From the NCBI RefSeq assembly GCF_900170025.1, contig NZ_FWEX01000006.1, positions 286,668 to 350,667 of the forward strand: DNA of 64,000 nucleotides, read 5' to 3'. Below, piece by piece: positions 34,105 to 43,002 of this stretch. Each line of letters starts with the position of its first letter. The first letter of the stretch is position 1. The DNA comes from Nitrospira sp. ND1 (GTDB taxonomy: Bacteria; Nitrospirota; Nitrospiria; Nitrospirales; Nitrospiraceae). The notes beneath the pieces are model-generated. The model was not told the DNA's origin. It was given only the letters and a program-made list of their open reading frames with translations, and did not search any database. The position numbers were made by a program, and so were the translations under genes.

Positions 34105-34515
34105 CTATCCGATCGACGACCCCTGTTCAATCCGTTCGACTCGAATCGTGCTGGCATTCATCGCCTGCCGCAGAGTCGCCGCGTCTCCCACGACGCGACC
34201 CACCACATTGACCCGGTCAGCCGGCACGGGATCGGCCCCCATGCTCATCGGCGTACGCCCGAAGAAAATCGCCAACACCTGACCGGCGCCCCAGAAGGCC
34301 ACGTCACCGACTTTGACCTGCGTGGTCGCCGTTTCGCGATGGTCCTTCACTCCGGGAATCTTAAAATAGAACTCTTCGCCCCAGACATTCAATGGTCCCT
34401 CAGCGGGCAGCGCCTGGTAGAGTTCTTCAGCCGTTCTCGTGCTTTTCAACTCCGCCTCCAACTGTATCCCGCCGACCTTGATTCGAATACGTTTCGCCGA
34501 TCCGTTCGTGGTCAT
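34105..34515 (-). CDS. Cyclophilin-like fold protein (TM1367-type)
   Basis: This encodes 136 residues. 'IRIKVGGIQLEAELKSTRTAEELYQALP', 'NVWGEEFYFKIP' and 'VKVGDVAFWGAGQVLAIFFGRTPMS' match the cyclophilin-like TM1367/DUF369 family. These have the cyclophilin barrel but are not known to isomerise prolines. It follows the DUF507 pair upstream in the same direction. Confidence 0.8.
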   Translation of the reverse strand: MTTNGSAKRIRIKVGGIQLEAELKSTRTAEELYQALPAEGPLNVWGEEFYFKIPGVKDHRETATTQVKVGDVAFWGAGQVLAIFFGRTPMSMGADPVPADRVNVVGRVVGDAATLRQAMNASTIRVERIEQGSSIG

Positions 34516-34647
34516 GTTCCCTCATTTACACCGTGATACACTGCACAACTCAAGCGCACGAAACTCCGCACCAGTCGCGGACTCTAACTTGTTTATCCCT
34601 TGAAATCAAGGCTACAATCCCGGCGGAGGGAGATCGCGACCCGCATT

Positions 34648-35421
34648 ATGTTGACCTCGACATTCGTCCATCTGAACGGCATCGGCCCGTCCACGGAGCG
34701 GCGGCTCTGGGAAGGCGGCATCGCCGATTGGACGACCTTTCGCCGTGAGCCGAACCTTCCCGGCATCTCACCCTCGCGCAAAGTCCTGTACGATATCGAT
34801 CTTGCCTCGGCGCAGGAGCAGCTCGACCGCCGCAATGCCCGGTACTTTGCCGGCTGCCTGCATACCCGCGACCACTGGAGGCTGTTCCGCACCTTCGGCC
34901 CACGGGCACTCTATCTGGACATCGAAACGACCGGACTGTCCGCGCACGAGGGGCAGGTGACCATCGTCGGCCTCTACCGCCAGGGGCGACTGCGCACCCT
35001 GATCAGCGGTGACGACCTGACGCTTGGCGTGATTCAGGAGGAACTCGACCAAGCCGACTTGCTGATCACGTTTTTCGGCAGCGTGTTCGATATCCCCTAC
35101 CTCCAAACCTGTTTCAAGGGCCTGCGGGTGTCGATTCCTCACTTCGATCTCTGTTTCGCCGCGAGACGCGTGGGCCTGCAGGGAGGCCTCAAGCACATCG
35201 AGCGCGAGTTGGACATCGCGCGGGACTCCGATCTGCTGACACTCGACGGCATGGAAGCCGTTCGTCTCTGGCACCAGTACCGCGCAGGCGACGAGGCAGC
35301 GCTGGATCAACTCGTCCGTTATAATGCCGCCGACACCAGAAACCTTGAACCACTGGCGGAGTGGCTATATGACCGGCTCGCCCTGCGCTACGGTCCACCG
35401 TCATTGACGCCGGCCGGATAG
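34648..35421 (+). CDS. RNase H-fold exonuclease (YprB-like) with helix-hairpin-helix start
   Basis: This encodes 257 residues. The N-terminal 'FVHLNGIGPSTERRLWEGGI' is helix-hairpin-helix-like. Residues 87-245 are a DEDDy 3'-5' exonuclease fold: Asp91 and Glu93 in 'LYLDIETTGLS', Asp148 in 'FFGSVFDIPYL', and Asp229 with Tyr225 in 'RYNAADTRNLE'. This matches YprB-type ribonuclease H-like domains. It probably trims nucleic acids; the substrate is unknown. ATG 34648 is chosen although its GGAGGG site is 17 bases away. The next gene begins one base after its stop. Confidence 0.85.
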   Translation: MLTSTFVHLNGIGPSTERRLWEGGIADWTTFRREPNLPGISPSRKVLYDIDLASAQEQLDRRNARYFAGCLHTRDHWRLFRTFGPRALYLDIETTGLSAHEGQVTIVGLYRQGRLRTLISGDDLTLGVIQEELDQADLLITFFGSVFDIPYLQTCFKGLRVSIPHFDLCFAARRVGLQGGLKHIERELDIARDSDLLTLDGMEAVRLWHQYRAGDEAALDQLVRYNAADTRNLEPLAEWLYDRLALRYGPPSLTPAG

Positions 35422-35422
35422 C

Positions 35423-36229
35423 GTGAGCACACAGCAGAACAGATGGGCATGGAGGGCATTCGGGCAGACCGAGGGCGGGTTGGTCCGTCCCACGAATCAA
35501 GACACCTTCCTCGTTGAGAACCGACATCGACTCTGGGCAGTGGCGGACGGAATGGGAGGCCACCCGGGAGGAGATGTGGCCAGCCGTCTCGTAATGGACT
35601 CCCTCGCCGAACTTGCGCCGACTCTCGGCGGAATTGCATCTGCCCCCGACCTTCACGAGGAAGAGCGCGCAACCGACCGTCTCACAACCATGGCGGAGCA
35701 GGCTCATGCCTCCATCCTCACCCATGCGGCTCAGCACCCGCCGCTATACGGCATGGGAACGACACTCGTGATGGCCCATCTCCTCCCGCTGCCCAAGCCA
35801 CGCTTACTTGTTTTGAACGTCGGCGATAGCCGGGCCTACCTGGTCAGAGCCGGCACCCTCACGCAACTCACACGGGACCATACCCTGATTGAAGAGTACG
35901 TCCGTGACGGGCGCCTCACACCTGCGCAGGCCGCATGCCACCCGAACCGCCATGTGCTCACCCGCGCCATGGGCCTTGCCCCTCACCTGGAAAGCGACCT
36001 GTTCTTCTTCGATCTTCTCGATGGAGACCTCCTGCTGCTCTGCTCAGACGGCCTCACAAAAATGTTGACCGACGAACGCATTCTGCAGACCGTGAGGCCT
36101 CATCAGCATATCCCTTCCCTTGCCACCCAGGCACTGATTCACACAGCGCTCGATGCGGGAGGGATCGACAACGTCACCGTGGTGGCTTGCACCATTACTG
36201 AGATACCCGATCAGGCAAATATCCATTGA
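35423..36229 (+). CDS. PP2C-type protein phosphatase
   Basis: This encodes 268 residues from GTG 35423. The PP2C metal and catalytic motifs are complete: 'RPTNQDTFLV', 'WAVADGMGGHPGG', 'GMGTTLVMAHL', 'VLNVGDSRAYLVR', 'LLLCSDGLTKML' and 'GGIDNVTVVA'. It dephosphorylates Ser/Thr residues, usually opposite a Hanks-type kinase, but no kinase is in the window. It forms a tight pair with the exonuclease gene and ends at a terminator. Confidence 0.93.
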   Translation: MSTQQNRWAWRAFGQTEGGLVRPTNQDTFLVENRHRLWAVADGMGGHPGGDVASRLVMDSLAELAPTLGGIASAPDLHEEERATDRLTTMAEQAHASILTHAAQHPPLYGMGTTLVMAHLLPLPKPRLLVLNVGDSRAYLVRAGTLTQLTRDHTLIEEYVRDGRLTPAQAACHPNRHVLTRAMGLAPHLESDLFFFDLLDGDLLLLCSDGLTKMLTDERILQTVRPHQHIPSLATQALIHTALDAGGIDNVTVVACTITEIPDQANIH

Positions 36230-36267
36230 CACCAACTCGAGGCACCAGGTAGCCTCGCAGAATTGCC

Positions 36268-36290
36268 GCCTCGTAAAATCACGAGGCTTT
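36268..36290 (+). terminator. Rho-independent terminator after the PP2C gene
   Basis: A perfect 7-base stem GCCTCGT (36268-36274) with ACGAGGC (36281-36287), loop AAAATC, is followed by TTT. It lies 39 bases after the phosphatase stop. Confidence 0.7.
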
Positions 36291-36315
36291 CGTCCATATA
36301 TTTCCCTATACCCCT

Positions 36316-37227
36316 ATGCACTTTCAGCCCATTGAACGTCGATCCCGCCGCGCCTCGTTGCGGCACTGCCTCTTTATCTGTTCCCTCATGAGCATCCTGG
36401 CGGGCTCCCTTGCAGCGGCCAAGGAGCCAGTCGATGCAGAAGCCACTCTGCGCCTCATCGTGCAAGCAAACGCCGATCGTGATCTGCCCACTATGTCGAA
36501 GTATATGTCTCACGACTCCGACGCCGTCGGCTACACGATCGACGGACACAAATACGTAGGATGGACGGCTTTGGCTACCGACATGCGCACCGAGTTCACC
36601 TCGGTCGCCAAACTGGAACTTCCCATCACCTACCTGCAATTTTGGCATAAGGGTGACATCGCCTGGTTCGCGATGGAACTCGACTATATTCGTTATCTCA
36701 ACGCAACGGACCTGACCCAACGCATGGTGCTTCCACTGCGTGAGACAGGGGTGATGGAGCGAAGGGACGGCACCTGGATTCTCGTGACCTGGCACGAATC
36801 CACTAGACAGCCCGATACCGGAATGGGGATCGCCCTGGCCGACCCCGGCACCGTAGTGCGTCGCGTGTCAGACAATCAGGCGCCCGGGCCGAATGGCGCG
36901 GACTTGAGCGGCGAATGGGAAGTCACTGAAATCGAAGACAATAAGAAATACGTCGCCACTCTGGACGCGCACGGCAACGGCCCTTACACCTGGCAAGGGG
37001 GACAGTTCGCCACCACCAGCTTCAACGACCGGCGCTGGCAGGGGACCTGGAAACAGACCGGCAATGACCGCGAAGGTGCGTTTGAAGTGGTGATCTCGGA
37101 GGATGGCACCGAAGCCAAGGGAATATGGTGGTACGTGCGTGTCGGCACCAGAGACAATATTCCGCCCCGGCAACATGGCGGTACTTACCTGTGGAAGCGA
37201 CTGACCCCGCCCCCGACGGCTCCCTAA
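36316..37227 (+). CDS. Exported protein with SnoaL-like (NTF2-fold) domain
   Basis: This encodes 303 residues with a signal peptide ('CLFICSLMSILAGSLAAAK'). Residues 40-165 resemble an NTF2/SnoaL-like fold ('EATLRLIVQANADRDLPTMSKYMSHDSDAVGYTIDGHKYVGWTAL' and 'LPLRETGVMERRDGTWILVTWHESTR'). The C-terminal 120 residues are a beta-rich domain ('GEWEVTEIEDNKKYVATLDA'). It is probably a periplasmic ligand-binding protein; no catalytic residues are evident. Strongest neighbour is the His-rich protein just downstream. Confidence 0.7.
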   Translation: MHFQPIERRSRRASLRHCLFICSLMSILAGSLAAAKEPVDAEATLRLIVQANADRDLPTMSKYMSHDSDAVGYTIDGHKYVGWTALATDMRTEFTSVAKLELPITYLQFWHKGDIAWFAMELDYIRYLNATDLTQRMVLPLRETGVMERRDGTWILVTWHESTRQPDTGMGIALADPGTVVRRVSDNQAPGPNGADLSGEWEVTEIEDNKKYVATLDAHGNGPYTWQGGQFATTSFNDRRWQGTWKQTGNDREGAFEVVISEDGTEAKGIWWYVRVGTRDNIPPRQHGGTYLWKRLTPPPTAP

Positions 37228-37301
37228 CGGGTGGGCCTATTTCCCAACATTGTCTCACACACACTCACGGACGGCCGGTCTGTTATAAACGAGGAGGGGC
37301 T

Positions 37302-38303
37302 ATGAATCGTGCGCTGCTATCGATGGTCATGCTGCTGATGGTCACCAGTACGGTCTACGCCGACGGTGGCCACGATCACCATGCCATTCCAACCATGCCG
37401 AGTTTAGGCGACACTAAGATTACCATCGATGATCACACGGTCACTCTCACCTTCGGTCCGGTCGATTTGCCGACCGGTCATGACGGCGATCTGGCATCCA
37501 GTATGCCCAAGAAGGTCTTCCAGTTGCCGGACGACACGTACATGATCGGCTATAAGTCCGAGGTCTACACGAAAGACGGCAAGCCGCTGCCCAAGAATTA
37601 CCTCCATCACATTCTCATGCTGAACAACGACAAGCCGAGCGTGTCATGCGATGGCGAGCCGTTGTTCTTCGCCGGTGCCGGTTTGGAAATGACGGAAGCA
37701 CGTTTTCCGGACGGATACGGGGTCAAGCTGGGAAAAGGGCAAAACCTCATGTCCGTTGTGGCGTTCTACCACAAGGCTCCCCCGACAAAGGACGTGATGG
37801 CCCGTTTCACGATGTATGTCGCGCCGAAAGGCACGAAGGTGCAGGAAATGGATGTCTACCAGGTCGGGGTCAATATTGTCTGCTACAGCAAGTTCGGCCA
37901 GCGTGGCGCGGACCAAACTGACGAAGGCATCGAAATCAAGCCCGGGGTTTCAGTTCTGTCAGCCCCTTTGAAATTCAACATGGACGGCTGCGTCAAATTC
38001 GCCTACCCCCATGGCCACGATGAATTGCTGATGGTTGCCCTGGAGAATAAATCCTCCCGAGAAACCCTCCTGCGAACGGTCCCTGAAGTGGGTGCCGACG
38101 GCACGTTTCGTGATTTTCGCCCTCATCAGGTGTACCGGGATGACAAAGGGTTCACGGTAACCAAACGCGACGACTATGAAATGGTGATGGTTCACCACCA
38201 CCCGCTTCAAAACCCGAATATTCATCATGGAATGGGAAATTACCTGCTGTATATGACCCCTGGCGTTTGCCCCCGATCTGCCAACACCGCCTCAGCACGC
38301 TAG
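37302..38303 (+). CDS. His/Met-rich exported protein
   Basis: This encodes 333 residues from ATG 37302, with a strong GAGGAGG site and a signal peptide ('LSMVMLLMVTSTVYA'). His-rich patches stand at the mature N-terminus ('GGHDHHAI'), middle ('NYLHHILML') and C-terminus ('MVHHHPLQNPNIHHGMGNY'), and cysteines at 'PSVSCDGE', 'IVCYSK', 'DGCVKF' and 'GVCPRS'. The layout faintly recalls copper type-II monooxygenase/Nod19-like proteins, but that is uncertain. Metal binding in the periplasm is plausible. Confidence 0.6.
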   Translation: MNRALLSMVMLLMVTSTVYADGGHDHHAIPTMPSLGDTKITIDDHTVTLTFGPVDLPTGHDGDLASSMPKKVFQLPDDTYMIGYKSEVYTKDGKPLPKNYLHHILMLNNDKPSVSCDGEPLFFAGAGLEMTEARFPDGYGVKLGKGQNLMSVVAFYHKAPPTKDVMARFTMYVAPKGTKVQEMDVYQVGVNIVCYSKFGQRGADQTDEGIEIKPGVSVLSAPLKFNMDGCVKFAYPHGHDELLMVALENKSSRETLLRTVPEVGADGTFRDFRPHQVYRDDKGFTVTKRDDYEMVMVHHHPLQNPNIHHGMGNYLLYMTPGVCPRSANTASAR

Positions 38304-38318
38304 ACTTAGGAGTTTCTC

Positions 38319-38348
38319 GCCCACCGCGATCCAACGATTGCGGTGGGC
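38319..38348 (+). terminator. Strong hairpin after the His-rich protein, possible terminator
   Basis: GCCCACCGC (38319-38327) pairs perfectly with GCGGTGGGC (38340-38348) across a 12-base loop, 15 bases after the stop codon. There is no T-run, so termination efficiency is uncertain. Confidence 0.5.
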
Positions 38349-38702
38349 ACCCCGTTCGTTCCGGAAGCCTTCGCCGCATCACCCGACCGGCGAAACCCTC
38401 GCCCCGAACCCTCTCCCCAACGAGAATTGCACCTTTTTCTTGGGGTGTGATCACTGTTGCCTGCTCCGCACAGCACACTCCCCTACTGAAGTACACGCGC
38501 CCCCTCAGGCAGCGGGCTGGGATTCTCAATAAGGTGTATGATATTGAACCAGTCATGCACTCCAACCGGCTACCGGAGGACACAATCGTCCCTTTGACAG
38601 CGAGCGCATGTTCACTTCTGTGCGGTGGTGCAGTTCCAAGCGTCCGCCCGGCGGCATCGAACCAGAATGATCGCACCCCTGCATAGGAAGATGAAATCCT
38701 CC
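38349..38702. other. Non-coding spacer before the multi-domain signalling gene
   Basis: This 354-base stretch has no convincing gene. It should carry the promoter and leader of the signalling cluster. A TATGAT near 38537 is a possible -10 element, but I see no matching -35. Confidence 0.4.
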
Positions 38703-41700
38703 ATGTCGCCGGCTGAACCGTCCCTCAACATTCTCCTCATCAACGAACAACCGGATGAAATCAAGCTGGTGACCTCCAGCCTGAGAGGATTTTTCCCCGG
38801 CTGCCGGATCGAAGCGGGTTACTCATCCGAAGAAGCCCTGACATTCAGCCATCAGGGCGAATGGCACATCATCCTCATCGATCACGATTTACGCCCTGAA
38901 CGCGGTCTCGACATTCTTTCCCGCCTTCGTCGCAATGCTCCCTATGCGGCCATCATCCTCCAAACGAATGAAAGCGATTCCCAAACCGCCGTCCAGGCGC
39001 TGCAAAACGGCGCTGACTTCCTCCTGTTCAAACGGTCACCCGCCTTTATCACCGAGTTGTTGTTTTCCGTCCAGGAGGCGGTTGAAAAGCGCGACCTCCA
39101 AATGAAACTGGACCACACCTTTCAACGGCACCAGCGGTTCATCGAAACGCTGAGCGACTTGGTGTACGAGCTTGATCGGGACGGTCGCTTTGTCTACGTG
39201 GGTACTGCCGTCACCGCCATGCTCGGCTATACTCCCGAGGAGCTTGCCGGACGACACTATTCGCTTCTACTCCCTCCCCTCCAAGAGGCAACAGGACGCT
39301 TTCGCCTGAACGAACGACGGGCCGGCAGCCGCTCGGTACGCAGACTTGAGCTCACTCTTCATCGGAAAGCCCTACCAGATGCACCACCCGCATCGATCAC
39401 CGTCGATGTAACAGCCAAGGGACTCTTCGATTCGGCCAATCGTTATCTCGGCACGGTCGGGGTCCTGCGCGACCTTTCCCAACAGAAGGCGCAACAGGAC
39501 CGACTCACCGAGTTGGAGTCACGCCTCCAGGAAACCACCCGTCAACTCACGCTTTCCCGGGAGGCGGCCCGGGTATCCCGCCAGCTCCAGCAGCCCCTCA
39601 CCACGCTATTGCAGGATTCACAACGATTGCTCAGCTCAATTCAGCACAGCAAGATCGAGCAGCATGTCGAAACGATGATCGAGAAAGCGTCGCAGGCCAG
39701 CCAACTTGGCCACCAATTGGCTCAAGCCATCCATGCCCCTCCTTTAGAGTTTTTCCCCCTCGATCTGCACCATGTTCTTGAGACCGTGGTACAAACGATC
39801 CGGCACGAGACAGAAGGCTCGGGGCTCCTCGTGACCACGCACTTGGCTCAACACCTTCCACTCATTCTGGGCTCACCGGACGCGCTGGAGGATCTCGTGA
39901 GAATCCTCCTTAATTATGCACACCACTACACGTCCTTGCCCAACACTCCGTCCCATCTTCTGCTACAGACGGCGCTGCTGGCCGGAGTCACTCCTTCACT
40001 CGCTTCACGCAACCTTCCGCTGCATTCGAGCGTCTCGCGCGAGTATGTGAGCTTCACCATCAAGGAAAGCTCCAACCACACCGCTGCTCCCATGGGCGAA
40101 CAGCCAGATTTCCATATTTCTCCCGAGCAGTTCTTTCGGGCTCACCAAATTGTCCAGGCACATGGTGGCGCCATCGAAATAGAACATGCACCCGACAGCG
40201 GTCTGACCATCACGGTACGAATTCCTGTTCCCACTCATTTCTTCGCGGATGAGGGCGCTGAATCTCCCACAGCCTCGCCCGCCAAACCCGGCATTGTTCG
40301 AGTTCAATCTCAGCACGTCGCCGGAGAACGACCCGACCGACGGCGCTCCGAACGCAAGCTGTTCGCGCTCCCCGTGCAACTATCCGTCGGAAGCACCACC
40401 CTTCGAGGCGTCTTACGAAACATGAGCACCGGCGGCGCCCTCCTCACCATCCATGACCTGTCGGCCTCCATTCATCTGCAACCAGCCTACGTAGTGATCA
40501 AGACACCGGTGAGCTTCCTGGAACTTCAAGGAGTCGTGCATGAACGACCGGCTGCACTTACGGACCTGCCTCTCCCTGCCATCAAGAACTTTGTGATTTC
40601 CTTTTCACCGAGCGGCGAACGCGACCGCAGTGTCCTCCGTTCACTTCTCGACGGGCTGCAAGACGGTTCAACAATCGTCACGTTCGAAGGATTAATCCTT
40701 CCTCTTTTCACAACCGCCGCGAACAACCCCGACGCCCCCCTCCCCTCCACCGCAGCGCCGACAGATAGACGTGAGGCCGCACGTCTCAACGTCCCATGCC
40801 CGATTCGACTGGTCGGCTCATCAGCCACGCCAACCCGTCCTCTCGGAGTGACGGTCAACCTGAGCCTGGATGGGGCCTGCATCGGATTACCGGGAGGTTC
40901 CGACTTCCCTGAAAATCAGCAGGTCCTTCACCTGGTGCCCGTTGAGCCAAACACTTCGTCAATCGGCGCCGCCTTGCCTGAGGGTTCTGAAACCCCTTGG
41001 CCTGCGCGGATTGTCTGGACACATCAATCTCAGGTCAGGACAACCTCGAATCCCGCAGCACCAGAAGGAGTCCGACGCCGCTTCGGTGTGCGCTTTGAGG
41101 GTTTATCGCCCGCGCAGGAGCAGAGACTCCGGGCCCTTATCTCGCCGCGGATCGGCACTTCGCAAGATCTTGCCGAACCGATGTCAGACTCGCCGGTCCT
41201 CACCGTTTCACACCACCTACGCAATCGTGAGGGCCTCACGATTGCACTGTGTCACGATGTTCCGAGACGAGTAGACGGCACACAATGCCCGCTGGTACTG
41301 CTCTGCTCGGGGTATGGGACGACACAACAGGCTTATGCCGCCCTGGCCTACACACTTGCTGCATGCGGCCTGCAAGTCCTGCGCTATGATCACAGCCGTC
41401 ACATCGGATTGAGCGACGGCGACCCCACGCAAACCACGCTCACAACCCTGGAAGATGATCTCGATACCATACTGAGCTTTGCGCAGAAAGAGTTCCCCGG
41501 ACTCCCCCTCACGTTGCTGGCACCGGACCTGCTCGGCCGCATCGCGCTACGTCGCCAGGATTGGCACAAGTCAGTCCGCCGGCTCTTACTTCTCAATCCG
41601 ACACTCGACATCCGAAACTGCCTGACAAGCCTCCATCAGCGGGATCTGGTAGGTGAACATCTGACTGGAACGCGGCTCGGGCTCGGCAACCTCCTGGGGA

Positions 41701-42896
41701 TTCCACTCGACATCGATCATTTCGTGGCCGATGCGGTGGCCGCTCAATATACAGAGAGCAACGCGCTTCAGGAGGACCTCTCGCATTGTGGAACCGAGGT
41801 CGTGTTTCTGACGACCGGCCCAGGCGCTGCTGAATACCCGACTCCCTCACCGGCGCCGGCACTCGTGGAGGATGCTCTGCATCGGCTCGGATCAAGAGGT
41901 AGTCGCGTCATGCTACAAGCTCCGCTTCTGCCTGCCGACGCTGTCGCACCATCGGCACTGCACGCAAGCTGGCACCGAATCGCACAGCTCTGCCTTACTC
42001 CAGATAGCTTCCCGTATCCCACCGCCCCGGCTCCCTCGAATCTCTCACGCATGATATCCATTCGCGCACGACTCGAACGCGACCGACTCCGCATCAAATA
42101 TGCCGCCGGAACGGCAGGCCGCGAGCGCCTCTGGGCCGCACAGACCGACCTCACACGAAGTTTGGATGAACTCCCCGCGCATTGGCAATATATCGATCAG
42201 CTGTATCAACTCCTCCAACCGCTCGATGGAGGCCTGGCCCTGCTCGATGTCGGATGCGGCATTCATTCATTCGCCAGACTCCTGCTCTTGAACCTTTCCT
42301 ACCGTCTCCGCGCTCAAACCTGGAACCAGAACCAGCCTCTTCGATACATCGGCATAGACTTCTCAGTGGCCGCGCTGCATGCCGCGCAGGACGCGACGAG
42401 TGACGCCCTGAAGCACGTGGATCGGCTGTTCTCCGGTCGCATCTCCGGGCCGACACCCGTCAGTCAGCAGTGGGTACGTGGTCGATCCGTAGAAACGCTT
42501 CCCTTCGCGGACCATTCGTTCGATCGCATCGTGGTGAATCTCTCCCTCAGCTTTTCACGTTCTCCTCTCCATGCTCTTCGTGAACTGTTCCGTGTGCTTC
42601 GCCCCGGCGGAAAACTCATCGTGAGCGTCATCACCCCCTTGGCAGATATGGCCCTCCCCTATCGTTCATCCTTGCAGGAGCTCGGCGTCGATGCCTTCTC
42701 GGGAGACGCCCGCCTTGCCCTCAATCGCATGGCTCAGTGTTGCGTCGCCCTGCGCGTCGGTCAACTCCACGCATTCCAGGAAGAGAGCCTGAGCGCCGCC
42801 CTCGCCCAAGTCACATCTACTCCAACAAGACTCGTGCGTACGTTCTCCGGACAAATTCTGGTCGCCCTCGCTGAAAAACCTGATTCCGCTGGCTGA
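38703..42896 (+). CDS. Receiver-PAS-kinase-like-PilZ-PilZ-LuxD-like-methyltransferase fusion
   Basis: This encodes 1,397 residues. Order: receiver 8-128 (Asp60, Thr88, Lys110 intact); PAS about 140-260; degenerate kinase about 268-510, where the phospho-His position reads 'SRQLQQPLT', and the D-x-G box is absent although 'HQIVQAHGGAIEI' remains; PilZ 545-655 with RRxxR (547-551) and NxSxxG (573-578), the c-di-GMP motif; PilZ 688-815 with NxSxxG (719-724) but an altered RR motif; a LuxD-like alpha/beta domain 833-1100 ('LRYDHSRHIGLSDG') lacking the triad; and a SAM methyltransferase 1130-1395 ('LLDVGCG', 'YIGIDFS', 'FRVLRPGG'). The start is uncertain; ATG 38691 or 38667 are alternatives. The domain calls are strong, the joint function is not known. 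Confidence 0.85.
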   Translation: MSPAEPSLNILLINEQPDEIKLVTSSLRGFFPGCRIEAGYSSEEALTFSHQGEWHIILIDHDLRPERGLDILSRLRRNAPYAAIILQTNESDSQTAVQALQNGADFLLFKRSPAFITELLFSVQEAVEKRDLQMKLDHTFQRHQRFIETLSDLVYELDRDGRFVYVGTAVTAMLGYTPEELAGRHYSLLLPPLQEATGRFRLNERRAGSRSVRRLELTLHRKALPDAPPASITVDVTAKGLFDSANRYLGTVGVLRDLSQQKAQQDRLTELESRLQETTRQLTLSREAARVSRQLQQPLTTLLQDSQRLLSSIQHSKIEQHVETMIEKASQASQLGHQLAQAIHAPPLEFFPLDLHHVLETVVQTIRHETEGSGLLVTTHLAQHLPLILGSPDALEDLVRILLNYAHHYTSLPNTPSHLLLQTALLAGVTPSLASRNLPLHSSVSREYVSFTIKESSNHTAAPMGEQPDFHISPEQFFRAHQIVQAHGGAIEIEHAPDSGLTITVRIPVPTHFFADEGAESPTASPAKPGIVRVQSQHVAGERPDRRRSERKLFALPVQLSVGSTTLRGVLRNMSTGGALLTIHDLSASIHLQPAYVVIKTPVSFLELQGVVHERPAALTDLPLPAIKNFVISFSPSGERDRSVLRSLLDGLQDGSTIVTFEGLILPLFTTAANNPDAPLPSTAAPTDRREAARLNVPCPIRLVGSSATPTRPLGVTVNLSLDGACIGLPGGSDFPENQQVLHLVPVEPNTSSIGAALPEGSETPWPARIVWTHQSQVRTTSNPAAPEGVRRRFGVRFEGLSPAQEQRLRALISPRIGTSQDLAEPMSDSPVLTVSHHLRNREGLTIALCHDVPRRVDGTQCPLVLLCSGYGTTQQAYAALAYTLAACGLQVLRYDHSRHIGLSDGDPTQTTLTTLEDDLDTILSFAQKEFPGLPLTLLAPDLLGRIALRRQDWHKSVRRLLLLNPTLDIRNCLTSLHQRDLVGEHLTGTRLGLGNLLGIPLDIDHFVADAVAAQYTESNALQEDLSHCGTEVVFLTTGPGAAEYPTPSPAPALVEDALHRLGSRGSRVMLQAPLLPADAVAPSALHASWHRIAQLCLTPDSFPYPTAPAPSNLSRMISIRARLERDRLRIKYAAGTAGRERLWAAQTDLTRSLDELPAHWQYIDQLYQLLQPLDGGLALLDVGCGIHSFARLLLLNLSYRLRAQTWNQNQPLRYIGIDFSVAALHAAQDATSDALKHVDRLFSGRISGPTPVSQQWVRGRSVETLPFADHSFDRIVVNLSLSFSRSPLHALRELFRVLRPGGKLIVSVITPLADMALPYRSSLQELGVDAFSGDARLALNRMAQCCVALRVGQLHAFQEESLSAALAQVTSTPTRLVRTFSGQILVALAEKPDSAG

Positions 42897-43002
42897 AACA
42901 ATACCTCGCATATATACTTCAGTCACTAACACACGACATGCGGCGCGTCGGACGACACCACATGCACGATGGTGTCCGGGTTGATATTTTCTGCGCAAGA
43001 CT

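Noticed and set aside
37125-37301. N-terminal extension of the His-rich protein to 37125
   Set aside because: It would overlap the upstream gene; the ATG at 37302 has a strong ribosome site and a signal peptide.
42960-43002. A possible sigma54 promoter before the kinase gene (TGG-N8-TTG near 42972)
   Set aside because: Spacing fits but the GC of the -12 element and the CAC of the -24 element are missing.
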